Source: Bromus sterilis (lineage: Eukaryota; Streptophyta; Magnoliopsida; Poales; Poaceae). Taken from it: a stretch of DNA of 64,000 nt. The stretch's first letter is position 1, and every line of letters begins with the position of its first letter. Below the pieces are notes generated by a model that was not told the origin of the DNA, made no database searches, and worked only from the letters and a program-made list of their open reading frames with translations. Location of the stretch: assembly GCA_950022295.1 (NCBI GenBank), contig OX465595.1, forward strand, positions 73,058,770 to 73,122,769, in the 5' to 3' direction. Of this stretch, positions 46,150 through 56,715 are shown one piece after another. A program made the position numbers and the translations under genes.

Positions 46150-49100
46150 TGTAAGGCCCGATATGCGGTACTGTTCTAGATCTAGGTGTTTCCACCCAGA
46201 TCCGGGGACGAAGCACATATCGGTCCCACCGCGACATATGACAAAGCCATATGCCCCGGATTCCCAACATGATATCACAACATTACAGATACAAGGATAC
46301 AACATCTCATACAATCGGCATACAACTGCCTCAATAAAATACAACAGCGGAAGCTACATGTCTGGGTACAGACTACAATCAAAAGCCTACTGGCAAAGAG
46401 AAAATCATCGATCCCATAACCACACGGGTCCAGGCCCTCCGCTGGGATCCGCCTAACTAGTCGTCGTCGAGTCTCCACGTGAAAGGTCGGTCACCGTACC
46501 TGTTGTCGATCAAGAACCCTGAAAAGAGTTTGGGGGTAGTATTATGAGTACAGAGGTACTCAGCATCCAACTGTAGTGGTCATCTGACCCAGCAAGGGCT
46601 TCATCACTCGTCATTCTAGGACAACTAGTAGTTTACGGTAAGGAAGGGGTAAGTGGTGAGGTTGCTTCCGCACTAGCATTCATGAAGTGGTTATCGATCT
46701 AGAGAGTAAGATAAGAAGCCAAGCATTCGATGAGGAATCGCCTCCAACAAGTCTTGCTATCAACTACTTACGCAAGCATAACACCTATCCTATCCTTGTC
46801 CTCCTCTTCGCATCCCGACGAAGAAGAAGCAGTCAAGGCACACGCACACGTTGATCAAGTTATATTAAGATTATCTCAGCTGTTGTTGTCTATGAACAAG
46901 GAGTAGGTCTCAAGTCATCCATAACCGTGGACAAGGCTTCTCGAAAAGATTTAACCCTGAAGGGGTGTACCAACTGAGCATTACAAGGCTCCGCACACAC
47001 GTCCATCTCTCTCAGTTGCTACCCATCACAGGCAACCATTTCATGATTTAGTTCCAAGAGATCCGAAACGACAGGTCCCTCTAACTAACAACGAACAAAT
47101 CCGGGTGGCCCCCGGGGAGTCGACACCTAATCCAAAAGCCGGCCACGCTCTCGGATCGGACTCTTCTGTATGACGCAGGTCGGATAGCCGGTTAATCACA
47201 CATGGGAAACCGGGTCCTAGCTGATCGGGTGGACCAACAGAGAAACAAAGTCTCCACTGGCCCAAGTTGTTTTAAAACAGCTGGGGGCCCAACCAAGCAC
47301 ACACACGTTTTCAAATGGTAAAATCAGCTTGGGCCACCACTAGAAATGTTTGAAGCTAGGTAGGTAAGAAAAGGGGATCGCATAAAATCCCACACGCGGT
47401 TAGGCATGCTCAGTCTTACAACCAATACCCGGAACTCGGGTCCTAGGTGACTCGAATGGAACAAACCGTCGGGGCGGGATAGCCTAGACCTTCCATCCTT
47501 CGTCGAATATAGTCAACATTATAATAATCATATCATCAACAACAATATAATAATGTTATATACAAAACCAAGGAGTAACAGTGTAACATCGTAGCATCCT
47601 AAGCATGCATACTAGGCAGGGGCTGAGCAACGAGAAATAGTAACATAGCAGTACAAGGTTTGCTGGGAAGGGACATGGCTATATCGGTTTGAAAGAGGTT
47701 GTAAACATGTGGTAGGATCAAACATCGAACTTAACCTAGACTAGCATGCAAACCGCTGGATGAAATAGAATGGATCATAAGTAATGTATAGTCCTTGCCT
47801 GTTGATAAGTCGGGTTCCGAAGGTGTAGTCGATCGCAAGCTCGCATCGTCTCCGGGAGGTACCCGCGGGAACACACAAGAAGTAAACACTGGAAAGCAAT
47901 CAACGGTGCACCACTATTACTACGGAGCAACACAAGATAAAGAATACATCACACGACACGGCAACGCGATACGGATCTATCGTCGAGAACGGTTACTAAC
48001 AGTTTAAGTGGGGTATCGGTCACACACGACGAATACCGCACGTTTACGATGGTTCAAGTTGCTTAGCTACAGGTGATCAACCAACGGTTATTAACATGGA
48101 AACTCAAGCAAGCATGGCATAGCACACAGACATGTCAAGAGGTGAAGCACAACTTAAACTATCTATGCTAGTCAATTTAAGTGGGGCACGACCTAAACAT
48201 GGCATCCACTAAGTGCCGCACGATAATTAAAGGATTTGGTGCTGTTCTTCCCTAAACCATATTTTAGGTTGGTTAACAACAGCAAACAATAGCATAAACA
48301 CAAAGAACACGAACAACTAATCAAGTTACATATAAGGCACACCCCAAACGGAGTTACGGTTAAAAAGATATAAGCAAAACAAATTACGGGCACAAACTGC
48401 CAACATCACGAAGCACACTTTAGAGCCATGCATAAACAGGATAATCAATGCAAACATGCTCACAAATGATATGAAATTAAACTAGACATGACAAGGAAGG
48501 CATGGCAAGAAGAATCATGCAAAAAGGCATCATAGATCAAAAGATATTAAGCAAACAGCATGGCATCGCAAAGTAACAGACTTACTGAAAAACAGAGGTG
48601 GCTGTCAAAAACAGCAGCATAGCAACTTTGGAGCTAAATAACTATATGACCAGAAAGCATATCATGGCAATGCAATACATATAATGAAAGTAGACATGAT
48701 TCTTAATAATATGCAATTGGAATCACTCAATTCCGATAAACGGTCGCGACACACTCGTCGACCGAAGTTGCAACAAAATAACAGTTTCAGCAACAGCAGC
48801 ACAATAACATCAGGATCACCACTTTGGAGCAAGATTTAATATAGCTAGAGCACCCAAACATGACATGTTAAAGCATGGAATTGAACTATACATGATGCTT
48901 AACACATAGGAGAAAGAATCAATGCAATAGGCCTCATGGCTGAGTCACAATCATCATGCAAAGTTGCAACAAAATAATAACAGCAGCACATTATGGCAAT
49001 TTGTAGCAGTTTAACGGCCTGATGCCCACTTCAGCATACAATTACACAATCAAGATGACCTCAAATGCAAAAGCTCACAAAAGACGGGTTGAAGTACACG

Positions 49101-50458
49101 CAATTCTAAGAAGTTTTCGTTTTGGGGGCACGTTCATCGGAGCTACGGTTTAATCGCAGATCTAATCGCAAAAACGTAACAGCAACAAAATTTACAGGGA
49201 CTTAGTCGTTTCAGCAGGTCAAATTCAGCAGAGAAAAAAAAAGGATCGGGCCTCTTCCTCACCATGGGCCTCAGGGCCCATCTGGCCTGGCGCTGCTGGG
49301 CTGCGGGTGGCCTGGCCTGGGCCGCTGTGGGCGCGCCGGCTGGAGGCCTGGCCTGGGCCGTGGCCCACGTGGCCGGATCGAGCGGTGAGGAGGCAGGGCT
49401 CGACCCCTCCTCCCGAGCTTGAGCAGGGGCGGCGGCGCTAGCTCCCGCCGGCGGCGCAAGGGGCTCCCGGCGAGCAGGGCCGCGAGGAGGACGTGGGGCA
49501 AGGCTGGGGCGGCGGATCCGGCCGGCCCCTGCCAGATCCGGGCGGCGGGGAGGCCTCCATGGGACAAAGCGTCCACCAGGGGGCGCGGCGGCGTCGGGGC
49601 TCTGCCTCCCGTCCATGCTGGTGGTGCCGGACTCCTGCAACAGAGGGGAATGCGAGGGGAGGTGAGGGAGAGACAACAGGGAAGAGAGAGGAGGGGTCGC
49701 GGGAGAAGGAGGGGCGCCGGTGGCGCGGCGGCCGGCCGAAGTTGAAGGCGGCTCAGGCAGGTGAGGAGCTCCACGGGCGTGGGCTGGAGGAGAGTGGAGA
49801 CATCCAAGGGGCGACGTGGCACGATCGGAGCCCTCTGATCGCCCGATCGGACGGCCGGGAGCAACTGGTGCCAGGGTTTCGGGATCTAGGGATCTGGGAG
49901 GCAAAACTGGGCAAAGTGGAGGGGGGTGGCTGCAAATTTTGTGGCTAGGGAAACCCTAGAAATGGGTGGGAGTGTGGTGGTCTTTATATACCCCCGGTGG
50001 CTGGCAGTTTGCAAAAACATCTTCGATTTTTCTCTCGCGCGCGCGATGCTCCCGTTTCTGACCGCCAGGGGTCCGCAGTACCTCCGATTCGGGTAAAACT
50101 TCGAACTGCGCGATCAGTGCATCGAGCCGGAGGCATTCACCTCGCGCTGGAACGGTTCCGAGAAAACTTTCCGGAGCGCTATAAAAATATCCCGTTTAAT
50201 TATTAAACGGGGTTTTTGTTTCGTTGGTTGCGGCTGGTCTCGTGCGGTTTTCGCGACAGTGCTCGGGTGAAACCCGGTGTCGCAAAGGTCGAGTGTCATG
50301 GTGGCAAGGGTCAGTCTCCGTCCGATACGAGATAAGAGGGGGAAAATAATCGCCGATTGATAAATCGGGGATGCAAACACCGCAAACAGATCAGACAATC
50401 AAACAATTCACACCGAAAACAATTTTTTTTTATTTTTTGTGAAAACTGGGTTGTTACA
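46150..50458 (-). repeat. Element F 5' LTR (4.3 kb)
   Basis: Runs TGTAAGGCCC to GTTGTTACA in plus-strand reading. The part transcribed first has a TATA box (49982-49990) and a GC-rich block (about 49260-49900). That block contains a 253-codon minus-strand open frame (49904-49143) rich in Pro, Ala and Arg, which I regard as compositional. The part 46308-47960 is repeated as fragment H at 62373-64000. Confidence 0.85.
49982..49990 (-). promoter_or_regulatory. TATA box of the element F LTR promoter
   Basis: The minus strand reads GGGGGTATATAAAGACC, a strong TATA box; transcription would begin near 49950 and run into the GC-rich leader. Confidence 0.65.
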
Positions 50459-51876
50459 TTTATGGTGGCCATGGTTGTGGAGGATGAGAGCCTCCCCTCT
50501 AATGGGATCTCAGTTTCAAGGGGGTACGTTGCTGGTTGATAAATTCCGAGTGTTGAGGAGCTTAATGTTCAAATTCAATTGAGACAGTTAATGTTGATGT
50601 TAACATGACAAGGTGATCACTTGACACATGTGAATCATGATGATCAATTTGATGTTCAAAGATGGTTCTACCAATAAACGAGTTTAAAAATGCTGATAGG
50701 TTGTCACACTCATGCACTACAAATTTGGATTTCCGCAAATGTTGAATCATAGTGTAGCGGTCACTCCTTTGTCTATTATCTATGCATGTATGTGTGTTAT
50801 AGTATCCTTTCCGGGTTGCTTGTGAGTATATTCAATGTACTTATTGTCTTCTCTTTGTCTATCAACTTGATCATATATTAAAGAAAATTATGTTGAAGAA
50901 GAGTACTACGATGATGTCAATGTGAACTAGGTTGCTCCACAGTCAACTGCATGTAAGGTCAAGGTATGATGACGTGGGCTCATTGACGTTGTGTTTCTAC
51001 TGTAAATTGTTTATTTGTACTTTTACCTTTATGGATTATCTATTGTAAGACTTGATTGTGTTTCTCTATTTATGGAAGATGTTATTTTAATGGATGTAAA
51101 CTTGTGATTATCAATTCGTTGTACGTAATGGCAAATTGATCATGTGATCATTTATGTACAATAGAGGGATTTAGTTATGCATCACAGGTACTAAGGATCA
51201 ATGTTCTGTGAGGTCAGCAATCACGGTTAACTATCTCAAAATCAACAATTAAAATATTTATATTTACCAGATCTTGTGAGAACCATGGTAAATGGAGGTC
51301 GTGGTAGAGGCCGAGGAAAGGGAAGGAATCATGGAGAGGGACATAGTAGTACTTGGTGATAAGCAGAATTGATGTTTTATCTACAAGATGGTGAACTACA
51401 AGGTGGAAGGCTGTCATGTTAGGAAGAAGCCACACTCATCTGCTAAGTTTTTGGTGATCTTAGCAGCAGGTTTGGGTTTCTATAATGTCGATGTGCCAAA
51501 CATCAATGCACAAAATTCAGGTTCTCCAATGAATGTTGGCATTGTATTTGTGGAGTTTGGGGATATCACCAAGCAAGAGCTAGCTCAAGAGTTCTCTGAC
51601 ATCTACAAGACCAACTGCCTTGACCTATCAACAGTGTTGATGAGTGCACTTATTTGGTCAAGTTTCCACCTGCAATCCATGTTGAACAGGTGGCATGTTA
51701 CCCTTGCTTTAGGCTGAAGAACAATAATGTCATAGTTAATGTGGAAGTGTGGAAGGGTAAGATTGATTCTGAAGCTCTACTATAAGAGGTATGGATCAAA
51801 GTGAGGAAGCTTAACCCCAAGTGGTGTGAATGGAAAGTGTATGATTATATTACATCTACTTTTGGGCTGTTGATTG
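50459..51876 (+). pseudogene. Copy 1 of a zinc-knuckle/DUF4283-like pseudogene segment
   Basis: It is homologous to 56716-58527 with roughly 20 mismatches by eye, minus a 394-bp deletion between 51358 and 51359 that removes most of the N-terminal exon and the first zinc knuckle. The remaining coding part (51388-51717 and the shifted frame after it) reads K-V-E-G-C-H-V, then G-L-G-F-Y-N-V-D-V, G-I-V-F-V-E-F-G-D-I-T-K-Q-E-L, and in another frame the L-N-P-K-W-C-E-W-K motif. This matches a grass protein type with zinc knuckles and a DUF4283-like domain, often transposon-associated; the identification is from memory. The left border is exactly the end of F; the right border is a 4-base microhomology (ATTG) with the C LTR. 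Confidence 0.7.
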
Positions 51877-53229
51877 GACTGTTCCTTAATATTATTTCTT
51901 TTAAAGAATAACCTGACAGGTGGGGCCCAGGTTTAAGTCACATAGAGTGCTAATTAATCAACTTAATTAATATTAAGGGCATGGGGCCCAGCTGTCATAC
52001 TAACATGGGGGGTTATCTCTGTTTAATTTTAATTAACAGGTAATTTGTGGCTAATAAGAGGGAGGGGTTAGGCCACTGTGACACCCACGTCGGCAACACG
52101 CCGGCGGCTCAACGCCGATGGTCGCAGACCACGGAGGATCTCGCACGGGCGGCGCCTCGGTCCACCATTTGGTGCGCCAAAAGCAATGGTGGGTTGCCCG
52201 CGACCTTGCGCACCCGAAGGAGTAGTAGGGCGTCACCGGGGAGTCTTTCGGCGACGGTCGTGAGCAGGGCGGTGGTGGCCGGAGCGAGCGTGTGCAGGAA
52301 CGGCGAACGGAGCGGCCATACGGAGGAGGAAAAAAGTGGGTTCGATGGCAGAGCTCACAGTGAAGAAAAGGCGCTGCTCGGGGAGGTGGTGCACGCGGTG
52401 AAGGTGATCAATTCCTCGATGGTGCGCACAGTGGCCTGCGGCGAGAAGAAGAGGGCGGCGCCCTGTGGCCGTCCCGGTTCGATTCCACGCGCTGGCAGAC
52501 GAAGAAGAGGGTCGCGGTCACGCCGGACACGCCATCTGGGCTCGGGGACGACAGCGGCCACGCGTGCTCGCCGGTGCGCGCCCACGGCGCCGGCAACGGC
52601 AGTTCTTCGTGGGGAAAAGAAAGAGAGAGCGAGGGAGAGGGGAGGGAAAGGATCTAGGCTTGTCCACGGTACTGGCGCCATGTCCAGGTCGCTCTTTCCC
52701 GTAGAGAGTGGTGGGAGAAGGGGTAGAGTGGGCTGGGTTTGTGGGCTTTGCCCATGGGAAATTTTTAAACAGTTTTCATTTTTGTCCATTTCTATATTTC
52801 CTTTTCTTTATGTTTGTATTTTATTGGCCTAACAATTCAATTTCTTAAAATGTGAAACTTGCACCATTAATTGTGTTACACTTTAAGGTGGTGCCACAAA
52901 AGATTTGGGAACTTATTAAATTCCCTTGGGTTTTGTTTTATTTAAAAAGGATTAAAAGTAGCTGGTTTAGGCACTGTTTGATTTGTTTATAATATTTAAA
53001 CAATGTAATAAAATACCATTGCTATTTTATTGTGACCTACTGACTTTTAGGCATTTAACAAAAGTGGTTTCTATATTTTTGATTAAGTTTTATTTCCACT
53101 TTGTTTTGAAAACCCAAATGGAGTTTGAATTTGACCTCATGCATGATCCAAGGGAGATTAATGACTTGCTAATCAATTTTAATTACTCAAACAACAAGGA
53201 TTACTATTGTGTGACACCCGGGTGTTACA
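51877..53229 (-). repeat. Element C right (5') LTR, partial
   Basis: Matches 28011-29475 of the left LTR and ends CGGGTGTTACA at 53229. The other two thirds of this LTR are missing and replaced by the zinc-knuckle segment. Confidence 0.9.
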
Positions 53230-53234
53230 AACAT
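53230..53234. repeat. Target-site duplication of element C, right copy
   Basis: AACAT follows the C terminus; the left copy is AACAG (18343-18347). After it the sequence continues CAACGGAGAAC, exactly what follows AATAAACAG in uninterrupted LTRs of this family. Confidence 0.85.
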
Positions 53235-54044
53235 CAACGGAGAACATGCAAGAATTACTTAGGAACAAAATATAAGAGATCAAAAACCAAATATATTACT
53301 CTATCATGATCTGAACATAATCTCATAATCCATCAGATCCCATCAAACTAAGCATAGCAAAAGCAGAAGAATTACATATGTTTCTCAATCATGTAAGGCA
53401 GCTCACGAGGTCCAAACCATGAAGAACAAAGAGGGGAGGAGAACATCACATAGCTACTGATCACGGACCCATGGTCCAAGGTATACTACTCACGACACAT
53501 CTGGTAAGTGTCCATGGTGGAGGAGAAGCTCCCGGAGGTCGATCCTCCCTCCGGCAGGGTGCCGGGAAGGGTCCTGACGGTGCTCCCGATCTTGGAAGCG
53601 CGGTGGCGGAGGAACAGAGGCGAGATTGCGAATTAGGGTTTTGTCCTCAGAGTTTCCCCGTGAAGGAGAATAAATAGGCGAAGGGGGGCAGCCAGGGGGG
53701 CCACCAGGAGTCCAGGCGCCCCCTGGCACGGCCAGGCCCTTGGCCGCGTTAGTTGGCCACCTGGGCCCCTGGTGGTGGCCATCTGGCCACACTTCGGGCT
53801 TCTGGAGGCTTCCGACACGCTGATTTTTTATCTGATTTTTCCCGGATTTTTGGAGCACTTTTTTTATGGGGAAAAACTGAAATAGAAAAACAGTAGAACA
53901 TAGAAACTGACACTAGGGTGCACTGAGTTAGTAGGTTAGTCCAAATATGATCAAAAGTGTATGGAAGTGTATCTAGATCATAGCAATATCACACAAAACA
54001 TGCATGGAGCGAGCAGAAATTATCGATACGTTTGGGACGTATCA
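53235..54044 (-). repeat. LTR J, proximal part (A/B/E family, inverted)
   Basis: Reverse complement of the first ~800 bp of the LTR, starting TGATACGTCC at 54044 and including the GC-rich block. It continues into 17703-18347 on the other side of C. No primer site or gene of its own adjoins it, so it is a solo LTR or an LTR of a deleted element. It joins G's gag at 54045, where TGAT is shared by both partners, so the exact border is ambiguous. Confidence 0.9.
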
Positions 54045-54702
54045 GTGAACAAGCCACCCAACTCGGTGACTTTGGTCAGGTGTGCAATAGCATCATAATT
54101 TTCTCTGCCATAAAAAGGGCTAGCTTTAACTGTAGATATAAGTGAAAGATCAATGGAGAAATCATAATCAGGATCATTGATGCATGTAGGGGATGTGGGA
54201 AATTCAGGACCAGGAGTAATCTTATTCGTCATGGAGTGCTTTTCAAGCATCTTCTTAACAACACCAGGCTCAGATTCAGCACACTCTGTAAGTTCCCTGT
54301 ATAAATCATCATCAAGCATAATATAATCGTCCTCAAGGAGTCTCTCCTTGAGTTCACTCAAGTTTGGGTAACCAAAGGCTTTGCAAGTGGGGTAATAGGT
54401 AGCAAGAGTTTCAGTCTTGGACTGTTCTGCAACCTTAGCAATTTGAGATTCAAGATAGTGACCAAGAAAACCAATTTCATCAAAAGTAGTGGAAGGTCAT
54501 CAAAAGTATCATACATAGTAACAGACTCAGTACAAGCAACATGTGGTGATGGTGAAGCAAATTTACTTATAACTGAAGGTGAATCAAGTGTAGCACTAGT
54601 GCTCTGAAAAATACCTTTTCTTGTAGTGGATGGTAAGATCGGGACCTTGGGGTATCCTTTCTTACCCACAGACGATAAAGTGCAGAATGCAGAATAATTC
54701 AA
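54045..54702 (-). pseudogene. Element G gag N-terminal fragment
   Basis: Two frames, 54702-54358 and 54361-54020, are joined by a frameshift near 54495. The second reads into LTR J after 54045 (T-D-T-S-Q are J codons). Visible motifs are Y-D-T-F-D-D-L-P, L-L-E-D-D-Y-I-M-L-D-D-D-L-Y, F-P-T-S-P-T-C, N-D-P-D-Y-D-F-S-I-D-L-S, and A-I-A-H-L-T-K-V-T-E-L-G-G-L-F-T. This is the N-terminal region of an abundant Triticeae Gypsy gag, recognised from memory. The capsid core lies beyond the break. Confidence 0.8.
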
Positions 54703-54727
54703 GTAGACTTTTAAATAAAGCTATGCT

Positions 54728-54743
54728 CCCAGCAACGGCGCCA
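54728..54743 (-). promoter_or_regulatory. Element G primer binding site (tRNA-Asp)
   Basis: The minus strand reads TGGCGCCGTTGCTGGG, one base off the tRNA-Asp site of B and E, 12 bases inside the LTR end. Confidence 0.82.
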
Positions 54744-54755
54744 GAAAACAGTACT

Positions 54756-56148
54756 TGATGACCCTCAACTGTAGGGGATCGAGATAGTCTTCACAAGTAA
54801 GAATAACCAAATTTATAGATTCGACTCAAGGGGATCCAAAGAATATTTACAAGCTTTAACAATTGAGTTGTCAATTCAACCGCACCTGAAATACACTTGC
54901 TTGCATCAAAATATTAGTAGCAACGGTGATACGGAAGTGATGGTGGCAACGGAAATAGTGGTAGTGAAACGGTGAAAGTAAGACACCAAAAGTAAACAAC
55001 TAGTAACCAGGAGGATTAAAACACCGTAGGCTAGGGAGATGGATGGTTGGGCGCTGCTTGGATGAGAGTGAACATGTAATAGATTCTAACACGGGGCAAG
55101 GAAAACTGAAAATCAAGGATCATCTAGGTAATATCAAACATTAGGCATGCATCCCGTAGGTAGTTGTACGTGCTTTCTATAAGAACTTGCACAACATCTT
55201 TTGTCCTACCATCCCGCTATGAACGGGGTCAAAAGGAACTTATGGAGATTAAGGTGCTCCTGTCAAAGAGCACTGGAACAAAGCATTAACACTCAATGGA
55301 TACATGAAATCCTCAAATTATAGTCCATCCCCTTTTGTGTCCCAAGCTGTCACCTTGGGATCGCTAGTTCCAGACCATAATAGGTGCATACAACTCATAG
55401 ATAGGATCAAGAACACAAATAAACTCATGAAAACACAAGTGGTTCAGATCTGAAAACATGGCACTCGGGCGTAAAGTGACAAGCATTACGAGCAACAAGT
55501 TGTAGCAAAGATGATAAACAACAAAGTAGATGATAGGCAACATGCCACCAACAATATGACGAACTATTACATGATCTAACTCATCCAATCCCTACCATCC
55601 CCTTTTCCTATAGCAGGGAATTACTCACACATGAAAGGAGAAGTTATGGAGGGATGATGGAGTGGCGATGGTGATGACGATGGTGACGATCTCCCCTCAT
55701 CGGAGGCCAAAACAGCCTCCAGATTATCCCTCCCGGAGAAGAACAGAGGATGGTGGTGGCTCCGCGACGGGAATTGGAAAAGCGACTTTTGTTCTGGGGT
55801 TTCCTCGCGACGGGTAAAAACAGGGGCCAAGGTAGGGCACCAGAGGGGGGAGGACCCACCCAGGAGGCCTCCCGGTGCGGCCAGGGGTGGGGCCGCGCCA
55901 GCAGGGCGCATGGGGCCCCCTGGCCCCCCTTCTAGCTCTGGGTCCCTCCGGGTGCGTGGATTTTCCATGATTTCCCTGGAATTTTCTGAGACACCTAAAA
56001 AATCCATATTCCTGCACATAAGAAAACCATATAGGCAGCTTTGCTGAAAACAGTGTCAGTCCTGGTTAGTTTCGTTCAAATCATGCAAGAATGAGGCCAA
56101 AACAATAGCAAAAGTGTTTGGAAAAGTAGATACGTTTGAGATGTATCA
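54756..56148 (-). repeat. Element G 5' LTR
   Basis: 1393 bp, TGATGACCCT to GATGTATCA in plus-strand reading. A GC-rich block lies at about 55640-55950. Flanking bases on the right are ATGTT (56149-56153), the presumed target duplication. Confidence 0.85.
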
Positions 56149-56715
56149 ATGTTCTCCTAGTGAATAACTCTACCACTAATATTTATTAAGGCTATGGCCA
56201 CCTAAAGGTATATCTTTCTCTAGGCCCCCTTAATTGCCCTATCTTAGAACTCCTAGAAGATTGGGTCGGTAATATCTATCACGCTGACCTTCACACGCAA
56301 ATTTTCCAAAACACGTTGCATAACTTTAAGAAAGTGATGCACGTATGCAATCATACACAAGAAAAACAAGATTGCATAGAAATCCACAACATAATCATTA
56401 TATTGTTTCACCAATGCCATGGAACAATTTACTACACAATGATAGACACAAAGGTGCGATAAATCATGGGGAAAGAGATCATAGAACATGACATCATTGT
56501 TTTCCAAGGAATTACGAAGGTTTATGGATGCATGATCCTCTGATAAAAGGGATAAGATGGTGGTGGAAACTTTGGTGAAGTCATTGGACTCCATGGTGAT
56601 GTTGTTAGTTCCTTTGGCGATGTTCCAACGTCATCAGAAGGGAGGGTCAGAGAACCCTCCTCCATATACAAATTACTTGGTTTTCTCCCTGGATGGTAGA
56701 AGAGTTTCCATCTAA
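56149..56715. other. Unclassified segment between G and the zinc-knuckle locus
   Basis: 567 bp without a recognised repeat. A 113-codon minus-strand open frame (56594-56253), rich in hydrophobic residues, has no domain I know; plus-strand frames near 56640-56712 are short. It probably is the upstream part of the locus whose copy 2 follows, because copy 1 starts exactly at its end. Confidence 0.45.

Larger units (their letters stand above)
45308..50458 (-). mobile_element. Element F: Gypsy-like element with giant LTR and tiny interior, minus strand
   Basis: It consists of a truncated 3' LTR (45308-45556), a 593-bp interior (45557-46149) and a full 5' LTR (46150-50458, 4309 bp). The interior has an initiator tRNA-Met primer site but no gag or pol. 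It is either an internally deleted derivative or a large-LTR non-autonomous family. The last 249 bp of both LTRs align closely and end G-T-T-A-C-A. Confidence 0.82.
54045..56148 (-). mobile_element. Element G: 5' end of an Athila-like element, minus strand
   Basis: It holds a 5' LTR (54756-56148), a tRNA-Asp primer site and the N-terminal part of gag, cut at 54045 by LTR J. The LTR starts TGATACATCTCAAACG on the element strand, a type common in Triticeae. The rest of G is not in this window; the deletion at 17692-17702 may have removed the continuation. Confidence 0.85.

Noticed and set aside
49143..49904. 253-codon minus-strand open frame in element F
   Set aside because: It lies fully within the GC-rich block of an LTR, overlaps long frames on the other strand and has a P/A/R-rich composition with no domain. 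Treated as compositional, though noted as a low-interest finding.
56253..56594. 113-codon minus-strand open frame between G and the zinc-knuckle locus
   Set aside because: No recognisable domain, hydrophobic and Cys-rich in a random-looking way, no conserved partner in the window.
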